Assembly: GCA_021234155.1 (NCBI GenBank)
Contig: JAJEKV010000028.1
Span: forward strand, 5,184,451-5,248,450
Length of the DNA: 64,000 bases
Direction of reading: 5' to 3'
Source: Isoetes taiwanensis
Taxonomy: Eukaryota; Streptophyta; Lycopodiopsida; Isoetales; Isoetaceae
The notes beneath the pieces are model-generated. The model was given only the letters and a program-made list of their open reading frames with translations. It made no database searches and was not told the DNA's origin. Every line of letters starts with the position of its first letter. Within the stretch, counting starts at the first letter, position 1. The position numbers and the translations under genes are program-made. Shown here piece after piece: positions 48,415-58,859 of this stretch.

Positions 48415-51222
48415 GCAAATTCAAGGAAGTCCCAGTTAACTGAATCAAATGCCCTCTTGAAATCTAGTTTAAGAAGAATGCAATCTTGATCAGAGACTCT
48501 ATTCCAATGTAAACCTTCCATTGCAACAATGTAATTATCCAAAATAAATCTATTAGCAAGAAAGGCAGATTGCTTAATGTTGATGTTCTCCTGAAGGAAA
48601 GGTTTGATCCTGTTGGCAATAATTTTGGCACATAATTTGTATGAGGAATTGGTCAATGAGATAGGTCTCCAATCAGAGAAGGCAGATGGCATATCAATTT
48701 TTGGAACAAGAGTAATTAAGCCAGCAGAAATAGAGGGATGTAAATGCTCTGCCTTCCAAAAGCCATGCACTAAATTGACCACATCAGTCTTTAGGATATC
48801 CCAGAAGCAAATGTAAAACTCAGGTGGTAGGCCATCAGGTCCAGGGGATTTACCCTTACTAAAGCTCAAGAGGACCTTGAAAATTTCCTGCTCAGTGGGA
48901 GTGGCAGCAATGGAATCATTCATAAGATTACAAGAGTTAGGAATGATCTGATTGATCAAGGAAATAAATTCATCTTTCTGTGAGGTAGAGGTAGTGGAAC
49001 TAGTATCTCTGCCATTGAACAGGGAGGCATATTTCTCTTGAAAGAAATATTTAATATCTTTTGGAGAGTCTAGACATGCACCATTATCAGTATGTACTTT
49101 AAGAATGGAGTTTTTTAACAATCTGTTCTTGGCAGTTCTGTCCATTTCTTTGTTGAACTTCATCTTGCATTTGATAGCAAAGCTCCTAGCTTCCAACTCT
49201 TCAATAGATTTAATTTTCTTCTCTAACACTTCCTCTCCAACCTAAAGATTTAGATCATGGGGATGATGTTGAAGTTGGCCTCTAATATCTCTCATTTGCT
49301 CTAAGTAATTTTCTTTGAGCATAGTCTTATCTTTATGAATTTTCTGAGACCACTTTTTAATCCAGGACTTGACTTTCTTAATCTTTGAATAAAAAGATTT
49401 CATAGAAAGATGATCATTAGAACCACTAACAGAGGTTTGGTTATCCTGCAGGAATAAATAGAAGTTCCTGAAGTCACTGCAAAACTGCTCATTACCAAGA
49501 AGGGAACAATTAAGCTTAAAAGGAATATTACCATCCCTAGATAGATGCAGAAGATATTTGGTATGTAAAAATTGTGGTTGATGATCAGATATGGAAATAG
49601 ATTCATCACTCACTACATAGCAATTGTCCCAAAAGGAACATGAGGAGGTGGAAACATAGAATCTGTCTAAAGCACAAAATACCCTATTCGAGTTTTTTTG
49701 CTTGTTTGACCAGGTATATATTGCAGTGGAGGAGGGGACATGGATCAAATTAAGCTCAGAGATGAGAGAGTCCCAATTGATTCTTTCATTTGTAGACATG
49801 TTGATTCTGTTCCCTAACTTCATGTCCCAGTTTGGGGTGTTGTTAAAGTCACCAGAGACTATCCAATCAACTCTAGGCTGGGAAGACATCCAAGATAAGA
49901 TATCAAGCCAAAGATTTTCTCTATCTTTTGGACAAGTAGGAGCATAGATATTAATAACTCCAAAATTGGAATTATTGATGGAAAAGACAACTGCCTGCCA
50001 ACACTTACTAGGGCTGTTAAAGAAGGAGGCATGAGGCAAAGCTTTCTAGATCATGATGAGTCCTCCACAGGTACCAGAGGACTCAATCCAAGTGGAAGAA
50101 GCACCTGGGTAGATCCAATCTGCAAGACAAGAGCTTTCAAACTTGGGAAGCTGAGTTTCCTGCAGTAAAATTAGGTCTGCCTTGTAAAGTCTCAGTTGGG
50201 AGATGATCCTCCTTCTTTTGATAGGGCCTTTCATACCCCTCACATTCCAAGTCATAATCTTCATGGAGAATAAGAAGGGAAAAGGGAATGACAGTGGAGT
50301 TATCTAATTCTCCTATTCTTTTTGCTTCTTGTATTTCCAGCAGCTTATGCAGATAGGCAGAAATATCAGGTTTGGGAGATATTTTCTTTTTCTTAGCTTT
50401 TGAATTATTCCTAGATATCTTTGCAGTGGAGATGTTATTAGAAAGAAAATTCTCATTTCCCCAGTTCTCTTTGTCACTATCACATTCAGTGTCAGAAAAT
50501 CCCCCAGGCACAAATTCAAACATATTTAATGTATCATCCTCAGAAACTAGCTCATTGCAATTATAGAAGAGAGGTACTTGCCTAGTAGATGGATCTGCAT
50601 TGTTGCAGTCAGGTTGAGAGTTTGAGATGTGAGAGTCCAAGCAGTCAATGTTGTCACCTTCTAATTCCAAGTTTACTGCCAAAGGGTCTCCAGTGTCTAT
50701 TCCAGTATCCTTATTTGCATGTTCCTCAGCTGACACACTGTTTATATTGCTTAAATCCTGAGCTAATCCATCCTGCAAAGTGGCAAGCTGCTCTGCAATT
50801 TCCTTGGATATAGGAGAAGAGTGGTTTGATGAGTAAGAGGGTATATTTTGAAGGTCAATTAAAGGGCTGGATGGAATGTTGCAAGAGGGGAGAGCATTAG
50901 TTTCAGAGGAAGGAATGGTGACATGATCAAAATCTGCATTGTTGCTCAGTAATAAGTCAGACTCTTGTTCAACACTTAAATTAGCAAGTACCTGAAATTG
51001 ATTGGAACAATCAATTTTGTCAAACAGGTTGTCTTGAGAGTCTTCCTGTTGATCTGGATCCACTGTGTCTGCAACAAATGATGCTGGTTCATGGATAGCT
51101 GTGTCTTGATTTGCTTGAAGCAGGTCTGCAGATATATATTGTGTTGTAGTAGCTGGAGTACCCAAAGTATTGAAGGCTGTATTGTTTTTGATAGCTTTGG
51201 CCTCATCCACAAAGCTTCTTCC
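48415..51222 (-). mobile_element. L1-type LINE: ORF1 C-terminus, endonuclease and first half of RT
   Basis: Sense order on the minus strand: an ORF1 part (51210-50137) that is acidic, with a lysine-rich tract (KAKKKKISPKPDISAYLHKL); then ORF2, starting at 50264 in another frame, with MTWNVRGMKGPIKRRR, DLILLQETQ, a frame change near 50040, INIYAPTCPKDRENLW, WIVSGDFNNTPNWDMK and ALDRFYVST of the APE-type endonuclease; a stop at 49242; then the RT region from 49229 with SFSKGKSPGPDGLPPEFY, LITLVPKIDMPSAFSDWRPI, QSAFLANRFILDNYIV and LKLDFKRAFDSVNWDFLEF. ORF1 and ORF2 overlap by about 128 bp. RT breaks off at LISLIMGL in the palindrome. Only a few frame breaks exist, so this copy is fairly young. 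Confidence 0.93.
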
Positions 51223-51285
51223 ATTTCAGATTGGCATCCCATTAACTTGTTGTCCTCAGTGTACAAGATCTTTGCTAAAATAAGG
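51223..51285 (+). other. Micro-inverted RT segment at the junction of two LINEs
   Basis: On the plus strand this reads SDWHPINLLSSVYKIFAKI, the RT motif that normally follows ..CISLIPK. The preceding motif is on the minus strand immediately to the right. The segment therefore appears flipped relative to its own element. Confidence 0.65.
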
Positions 51286-53160
51286 GAAATACAACCAGAG
51301 TTGAGGACTTTGTCCAGGTGCCTCTGTCTTCTAAAATCCCGGAAAGCATCACACACATCTGCACCAAGCCAATCCCAATACTCTTGGAAACATTCCACTA
51401 GAATACCATCAAGACCCGGATACTTGCCCCTCTTGAGAGAAAAGGTGGCCTCAGCTAAATCATTGTGGCTGATCTCGGCCTCTAAAGTAGCCCTTTATCT
51501 CATTGGTGACTATAGGATGAACCTTAGCAAATAGAGCCTCTTGAAAATCTGACTGAAAGGGAAGACGTCGAGCAGTGAAGAAAGCAGAGAAATGATTGTG
51601 TAAAAAGCCTCTAAGCTCAGTTGGATCTGAAACAACAAGCCCATCATGAATCTGCCGAGACTGAAGAGATGCAGCTAGCTTTTTTGTTTTGGCAGCTCTG
51701 AAGGAAAAACTTGTGCACTTACAATACCTGCCATGCCCCTGTGCCGAGAGAAAGAAGTGAACCACGCCTATCTACATCCTGTCAAAAATTCCTCATCCTT
51801 CAAGAAGAATGTATTTAACTTGAAATATATCTTAGATGCTGCATACGCCACAGTATGAGCAAGAAAAATACTGTGGATTATGGTCAGAAGTTGCAGTATT
51901 CAACAAGTTCTCACGGTGAAAAGCAGGCAACAGGGTTGCTACCAAAGCATTATAATAGCCTCTATCATGTCTTGCCACCCAACCACCCAACCAACAATTA
52001 CACCAAGTAAAACTTGAGGGATTCTATGAAGCCACAATCTTGCATTAAGAGGTGCCATTGCTTCCGTTCAAAGCCCTGCACTATCTGTGCACCTCTGTCA
52101 CATCTCGAACTCAACCATGTTAAAGTTACCCACCACGATCCATGCAACAGGGGTGCCTAACCTCAGTAATTTGGATCGCAAAGAAGCCCACAATGCGCTG
52201 ACGTGGTCGATTATGCACATACACATTAACCAATCCCTATTGTTGCCCCTTATCAAACCACTTGATTATGATCCACCGGTCAAATCTGTCAACCTGAGTA
52301 AATGACACTGCAATAGTCCTCCTCCACGCTATAAGGATACCAGCCTTTGCCGAGTCTGAGGCCGCAACAAGAACATTGTACTACCTATTGATTACTACAG
52401 CAACTTGTAAGCATCCTCTTTCTTGCATTTATGCTTTTGCAAACACACGAAGTCTGAGTCCCACCTATCCAGGGCCATAGACAACCTGCTCCTTTTAGTA
52501 GGGGAGGAGGCAACCCCCACACATTCCAGGAGATTAACTTCATTGTTCAGGCGGATATGGAAGATTCTCTAAGTCCATATCAACATGTACATGAGACTCA
52601 GTATCCACTTGATCAGCCCAATTGTGGCTGCCATGCTATTGGACACGTAGTAACTGGTGAGGAGTGGTAGTTCAACAGGGTTAGGAGAAGCAGATGCAAA
52701 GGGCTGCAATGCAAAGCAATTCCATCCGAGCAGCTTTTTTCATGCGAGCAATGGACCACTCTTCTTAAATGTGCTCTTGCTTGCATGCAATGATATCCAA
52801 CCTCTCTTGCTGGTCAGTAGAAAGACAATCATGGGCTATGGGGAGTGTGCCAGTGGCAAGGACAGAAGACGAAGAAGGGGTGACGACAGAGATAGGTGCA
52901 GGGGCAGTTGGAGTAGGGATGGCAACATGGGAAGTAGAAGTAGGGGAGACAGAAGCAGGAGGAGGGACATGAATGGAGGGTCTCCGTACACGATAGGTAG
53001 AGAAGGCCTCAACATCAGGAAACATATTGGCAAGCTCTAGGCTGTTAAGCAAAGACAATTTGTATTTAAAAAAGAGTGGACCACTTTTAACAACCACAAA
53101 CTTTGGGAGGGAAGCCTCAGCAGGAAGGGAAGCACAAATACGAGGACCATTGGACACAAG
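51223..53160 (-). mobile_element. Second L1-type LINE, older: ORF1 remnant, endonuclease, RT start
   Basis: Minus strand: an ORF1-like, proline- and threonine-rich region at 53157-52765 (VPPPASVSPTSTSHVAIP); then a damaged endonuclease at about 52540-52060 (LISWNVWGLPPP, a WIVVGNFNM motif near 52130); then 51765-51460 with TSFSFRAAKTKKLAASLQSR and HDGLVVSDPTELRGFLHNHF; and 51398-51290 with VECFQEYWDWLGADVCDAFR and KVLNSGCISLI. RT stops there. The next 55 bases encode the expected following motif (SDWHPINLLSSVYKIFAKI), but on the plus strand. Then the younger L1 begins. Many stops make the element dead. Confidence 0.8.
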
Positions 53161-53429
53161 GCCCCCAAATTTGAACCATTATGATTTTTTTTTAGGGAAA
53201 ATTACAAGAATGCCCTTGTATTTTGGCGAAATTGTTAAAATGCCCCTATATTTTTATAAATTATCAGAATGCCCCTGTTTCGTGCCTGAGACAAAAACCC
53301 CTGTTTCGTGCCTGAGACAAAAATCGATCAATCGACCGCAAATTCTACCTTTATGCATTCAATAGTCTTCCTAATCAGGCCATGAACGCTCTTCTCGTGG
53401 CATATGGCTCTAGAAGTCCGTGACTCGTG

Positions 53430-53880
53430 CAGTGAAGAAATTAAAGCTCCAAAGCTTCTGGAGCTCCAAAATTTACATCGCAGTACATATGAAAAGGAAG
53501 CCTGGGGGTTTCTTGGACACATTGTATAGTAGCATTTGTCTTTTTGGTGTGGTTTTATCTGCTTTGTGTACTGCATGTACCGTCTCATAGGTCAAGTTTG
53601 GCCTCCGCGGACGTTAAAATATACTTCCTTCCTTCCTTCCTTCTTATTCTTTTTCTTTGAATCATTTAGTTTTGTTTTTTTAATAGAAATCTTGGATAAT
53701 GTAGAGCGGCACTGAAGAAGATGAAGCTCCAAAGCTTCTGAAGCTCCAAAATTTTCATTGCAGGTACATATGAAAAGCAAGCTCGAGGGTTCCTTTTTGT
53801 CTTTTACTTTTGAATCATTTAGTTTCGGTTTCTTGATAGAAATCTTGAATAATGCTGAGTGGCAATTGGCTGCATGCAAA
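53430..53880. repeat. Internal duplications in the Mutator-like element
   Basis: GCTCCAAAGCTTCT...GAGCTCCAAAATTT...CAGTACATATGAAAAG at 53445-53495 recurs at 53727-53780. GAATCATTTAGTTT...TTNATAGAAATCTTG at 53658 recurs at 53812. The inserted LINE 3' motif at 53600-53643 separates the copies. Confidence 0.65.
53600..53643 (+). mobile_element. LINE 3'-end motif copy (plus orientation) with (CCTT)n tail
   Basis: GGCCTCCGCGGACGTTAAAA is followed by TATACTTCC and CCTT units. It is the same terminal motif and tail as at 4361 and 45573, here in opposite orientation. Confidence 0.65.
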
Positions 53881-54329
53881 AAGAAAAACAGAGAGGGAAG
53901 AAAAGCGAAGCTTTAATCTCTATTGCAGATAAATTTGAATCTGGATCATACCTTTACCGATGAAGCCGATGATGATTAACCTCTAGAGTTTCAATCGGAA
54001 GCATGGAATCAGTTATTCTAAGCACGAAAATAGAATTTGTGGCCGAGACTTGACATTCTTCTCACAGTGTTTCAGAGATTAAAGAGGATCATCCTCAAAA
54101 CCTGCCGAATTCTACTTGCCATAGCTCAGATTATTCAGACTTCCATATTGAAACAAGCTATATTTTGGACGAATCAACAAGGAAGAAGGCCACAGAGTTC
54201 TAGAACGAGGCTGAAATGGATATGCGTACACGCCGTAAGGGCATTTTAACAAATACGAAGAAAACAGGGGCATTTGACAATTATGTAGGAAAACAGGGGC
54301 ATTTTTAGAATTTTCCCTTTTTTTTAATA

Positions 54330-55890
54330 GTTTGTTGGTGAAAACTAAATCCATAAATCAGTACATGTTAGTGGGTTCAAAAGTTTACAAACCATATCTA
54401 GTTATCTAGTATAGTTCATCAACATATTTTTCTAAAGTGATAAGACAACATTGTTTTATGACATGGTATCGAAACATGACAATTTTAATTGGTATCTGTG
54501 ACAACTTAAACTATATGATATGGACTACTGTTTTGTATGTTAAGTTTATTAGACTGGTTTTTTTATCACATCTATCTTCTTCGATATATTGACATGGTAA
54601 TTTTAAGCACATATTTCTCATGATGCTTTACAGTGATTAATCACCAATACACAGCGTGGTAAACGATCTTGGTTTAAATATGCTAATGACTTTTTTACCC
54701 TATTTTTATCCATGATACTAAAACATAATTATCTCAATTAGATTTTCTAACAACATAGAATATCTAATACGAAGTAATTTATTTACTTGGTTTATACATA
54801 TTTTTTTCCCACGATATTATTGCATGGTCTAAACATGCTATGCTTATGGTTTCCCCACATGGCACCATGGTTTTTCATTGTGGCTTATCTTCACTTTCAT
54901 TGTGGTGGCTAATAATATTATATGAATGAGAATTGGACTATGCAACAATCATATCAAGAACAATTATCATATTAAGAACAATAATGAAACATGATTACAA
55001 GTTTTTGAATAGTGCAGAGAAAATAGACATAGAAGCACTTGGGAGGTTGTCATGGAAACAAATGTTCTCTTGGCAACAAATGTTCCTGCTTCAAGTGCTT
55101 TTTTTCTAACTGTTTCCTCAAGTTCTAGGGACTGAGGCACAGGTTGAGTGATGGAGGTTCTACACAAATCTCCAAGGCACTGATTGAAGATCCTATACAA
55201 TCATCCTTCACATTGTCTGCACATAATACACTAGTGGTTTCTCCTGTTGCAACAACAGATTCTCGTTTAGCAGTACCAAGTTCTAAGCAAATGCACTTCG
55301 TACTTCAAGGTCCCAATAGTAGTACCAATGTCAGGGCAAATATACTAAAGTCTCGGTAGAATCACAAGCAGATATTGTATCTTCTACTGTTCCAAGTCCT
55401 GATAACTGTATTCAAGAGTTGTGTGAGCAATCAGTTAGAATACTATAATTTTACAAGAGTGTCAAAAGAGACAAAAAACAGAGATATACTGCACCCATGC
55501 AAAATAGAAGCATTACAATCTAAAACACTATTTTATTTCCAACCAGAAGCAGCTTACAGGGTATTGGAGAAAAAGCAAAGTAAAGTAAAAAGCTGATTGC
55601 CTGGTATTCAGGCAACTAAACAAGCTCTACCAGTTCTCAAACGCAGAAGAAAAATACTTGTCATGGTGTCCTCTCAATATTTCCTTTGAAGCCTACTCTC
55701 GCAAGTGCAATAACTGAACACGCCATGTTTGTGATGCAACGAAGCAAAGAATGGCTCTGGCAAATAATGAACCATGTTACGACTCAGCAACTTCTCTGCA
55801 ATAACTAGTGTTACCTCCAAATAGCACTGGTTGGACAAGACAGTTATAAGTGGTCTAATAGAGTTCACAAATATAAGGTGCAGATTCATT
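54330..55890. other. Intergenic stretch, nothing recognised
   Basis: AT-rich DNA with short frames on both strands (for example 55144-55359) and no domain or repeat end I can support. Confidence 0.4.
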
Positions 55891-55897
55891 GACTCTA

Positions 55898-55960
55898 GCA
55901 AGAATAGAATAGAATAGAATAGTTTTTTTAACGTCCACGGAGACCAATAGGTCATAGTAA
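55898..55960 (-). mobile_element. LINE 3'-end motif copy with (CTATT)n tail
   Basis: On the minus strand TATTGGTCTCCGTGGACGTT followed by AAAAAAA and CTATT units. The motif matches the other copies; the tail matches the type at 6895 and not the CCTT type. Confidence 0.65.
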
Positions 55961-55999
55961 AACATAAGGGTATTTCAGAGCTTTCCCTATTGAAAAAGC

Positions 56000-56345
56000 A
56001 TAAGTACAAAGCATCCCATAAATTAGTGATGATTTAGAGAAACCATTGTAAATTCTAGAATGCATATAATTAAATATGATATGAACTAGCAATGGTTTTG
56101 CAAAATCAAGATATATTTAAAACACATCTTCCAAACTAATAATGATTTCAAAAAACCATTGTATGATATAGAATTCATGTAATTAAACATGATATGAAGT
56201 AGCAATGATTTTGCAGAATCAATGTACCCTTAAAAACCATCTTACAAACTAATGATGATTTTTAGAAACTCACGTACAATTTAGAATTAGTACAAAAAAT
56301 ATAATATGAACTACCAATGGTTTTGCAAAACCATGGAGGACACAT
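56000..56345. repeat. 112-bp tandem repeat, three copies
   Basis: Landmarks GATATGAACTAGCAATGGTTTTGC-like recur with the aatgg core at 56091, 56204 and 56316 (spacing 113 and 112). Each unit also has a CATCNTNCAAACTAATGATGAT-like phrase and ACCATTGTA. No coding is seen. Confidence 0.75.
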
Positions 56346-56439
56346 GATTTTTGTTGATATTGTGGGTTGTTATTAAAAAAAACCACATGTATACTGGTTT
56401 TTATGTTGATTTTTTATACAAGTTCATTTTTGGGGGCCT

Positions 56440-57204
56440 TGTGGGAAATAGAATGAGCAAGGTGCAACCCTAATCCATTGGCAATGGAGACCAAGAAGTC
56501 TGGAACCTGCAACTCAATTGGGAAATCCTCCAATGCAAACCAGCAGGGCATACGACGTGCACCAGACTTATTAGATAGAAATCCAGGAGTTTATACCTGA
56601 TACAAGAGATGATGCCCCCACAAAGGATCTACTCCACATTCCACTAGTTTGTCAACAGCAATAGGCGACCCGAACATCACTAAGAAACAATTGTTTTGCT
56701 TATTCAAAACTTTCAAAAACTCATGCAAAGGCAATCCCAACTTGTGCAAATGTTGCTTCAACGAAATCCCATCCTCTTGAGATCAACGAACTGACCGGTG
56801 AAATGACACACCACCGCATGGGATACTAGATTGTGTAGACTTTGCAAGTGGACACTATGATCTATCTCCACAACTGAGACACTAGCCTGAGTGAAGGCAC
56901 TAGAACACACCTCTGCTTCATAGAACATGTCATCAGGAGGCAGTTGAACATCCATTCGATCTTCAAGAGCCTGTAGCTCTTTCATATATGTGGACACCTC
57001 TCTTTTGTTATTCTCCATCATAAGGGACACCGCAGCAGCAATACGAGCAGAACGCACACTAGATGTCATGTCTCGCTTAATCCAATCACTGAAGCGCGTT
57101 TGTCGAGCAATAATGTTAGAAGCAGACCAGGGAGCAGAGGAAAGAGTACGAGATGTTAAGAGGCCGGCGGTGGAGACCACTAGGTTGTTATCTTGTTCTG
57201 CCAT
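56440..57204 (-). pseudogene. LINE ORF1-like remnant (DUF4283-like region)
   Basis: An open frame of 148 codons starts at 57204 (MAEQDNNLVVSTAG) and is followed, after a +1 frame change at about 56758, by LKQHLHKLGLPLHEFL, CFLVMFGSPIAVDKLVECGV and, past a stop, RRMPCWFALEDFPIELQVP and FLVSIANGLG. The last part resembles the DUF4283 region of plant LINE ORF1 proteins, where a conserved tryptophan and an IG.GLG-like turn occur. There is a coiled-coil-like stretch at residues 60-85. It could be the 5' piece of the older L1 nearby or of another element. No zinc knuckle was found. Confidence 0.5.
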
Positions 57205-57209
57205 CCACA

Positions 57210-58340
57210 GATTGGATGAAGCCTTTGATTAGGATCAAGCCTGTGATTATTGACACTATTATTATTGTGCTCTTTTCTATTCTATATACCATCATCAAAC
57301 TCAGATGAAAAGAATAATATCATTTCAAGCACGATGTCCTGCAGTGATCATGATAGGCCATTTAGATAGCTGCACAAATTAGAACCATTACACATATGTA
57401 TATACAAATATATCTATGACCAAAGAAGCATTCCAACAACATAGTATGACCAGATAGTATTCCATTAAAACTCAAAAAAGTAGCGGATCTAAAATAACCT
57501 AACATATTTCTGCAGAATATTCTACACCCAGCAATGTTTATAACAACATAACTAAAAAAACCCATTGAATTCTTTGGCATGTCTTATTGCATAGGACAAT
57601 GAGATTTTGTGCCAATAGTCAAATGTTGCTTTGTCTGTTAAGCCTTCTTCCTTTTTTAAATCTTAATTCAGGAAGGAAATAGATATAAACCCAAGCTCAC
57701 TGACTCCTGTGTTTCCATGAAAATTTTGACGTCCTAATAGATATTAATTGATTGGATGATTAATTGTGAAGCTTTTTTAAAAAAATATGCATGACAGAAA
57801 TATAACCTTACCTCCATATGGGAGGGTAGATAGTGCAAAGCCTGAGAAGCACACGACTTCAATAATTTTAGCATTGAGGCAATGCATATGGAGGCAATGT
57901 CTAATCGGGCCAGAATGGTCTATAGCACGGGCAAAGGACACCGATCCAACTTAGATCGCATTATCACTTTCTGCTCATCTCTGCGTTTGGGCTTCCATCT
58001 GTTTGCCTATCTCTACATTTGGGATTCGTTCCTGGGCTACAAAAGAAAACAATGGGTTAGAGATAGAAATAGCCAAAGATCATGTAAGAAATGGGAATGG
58101 GATTACCTGCATGAAACCAGTAGATCTGACATGTGAGCATCTATCTGCTAAGGGAGAAACAACGGAAACTAGTATGCTACTGATTTAGCGCTGGCGCATC
58201 TACTTGCACCTAAAGCCAAAGGAAGGCTGAAGAAGCTACCAAGCTTTGTCTTGCCATCGCCATAAGTTGTGGCTATTAATCTTGCAAGCAACTGCTCTCC
58301 ATAGCTTGCCATAGATATGGATTTTTGGACCTGCTCACCA
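57210..58340. other. Intergenic stretch, nothing recognised
   Basis: Short frames only; no domain, array or element end. Confidence 0.4.
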
Positions 58341-58343
58341 TAG

Positions 58344-58850
58344 CGCACGCTTCGGCTGATAACGGGGGTACCCGGGTCGATAAAACGGGACCGACACATC
58401 GGTAGCCGCTGGTCTTGGACAACGTCGTCGAGATGGTTTCCACGTCGCCATGCGCCCTTTGCCAGCCCGGACCGCCCGGAGCGGCTCTAAGCCCGTCAGC
58501 GCATGCCTTAGGCGATAAAGGGGGTATTTGGCGATAACGCGGGGCCCGACATCGTCAAAGGGTCTTCGACGGCGTCGAGATGGTTTCCACGTCGGCAATG
58601 CGCCCTTGCTTGCCGGACCGGACCTGCGGCGGCTCTAGAACCCGTCGTGCACGCTTCGGTGATAACGGGGTACCCAGGCGATAACGGGGGCCCGACCGCG
58701 TCGGTAGCGGGTCTGGGCCGGCGCCGGGGTGGTTTCCGGTCGATTCCACGCCCTTACGCGCGTCGGACCGGACGCCCAGCCGGCAGCTCTGGGCCCGTCG
58801 CGCATGCCTTGGCTGATAACGGGGGTACTTGTCGGCAAAGATCTTGCTCT
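58344..58850. repeat. GC-rich tandem array, about 150-bp units
   Basis: Units are marked by GATAACGGGGGTAC-like text at 58358, 58514, 58661 and 58815 (spacing 156, 147, 154). Each unit contains GGCNGATAACGGGGG, CCCGAC, TCGNNGAGATGGTTTCC, ACGTCG, CGCCCTT, GGACCGGAC and CGGCGGCTCT-AGCCCGTCGCGCATGCCTT. It is far richer in G+C and CpG than any flanking DNA. Long open frames in it are a by-product of composition. It could be rDNA-spacer-like, satellite-like or a CpG-island remnant. Confidence 0.85.
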
Positions 58851-58859
58851 CTAGTTATG

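Larger units (their letters stand above)
53186..54326. mobile_element. Non-autonomous Mutator-like element (1123 bp) with 9-bp target duplication
   Basis: The element runs 53195-54317. Both ends start GGGAAAATT: left GGGAAAATTACAAGAATGCC, right (reverse strand) GGGAAAATTCTAAAAATGCC. Behind both tips are repeated AATGCCCCTGTTT-type blocks (left near 53235 and 53268; right near 54300, 54275 and 54240), so the inverted ends extend about 90 bp. It is flanked by TTTTTTTTA at 53186-53194 and 54318-54326, the 9-bp size typical of Mutator-like elements, though this is low-complexity sequence. No transposase is encoded. The inside holds a 26-bp duplication (CCCCTGTTTCGTGCCTGAGA at 53274 and 53300), a diverged internal duplication and a LINE 3'-end motif copy. 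Confidence 0.8.
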
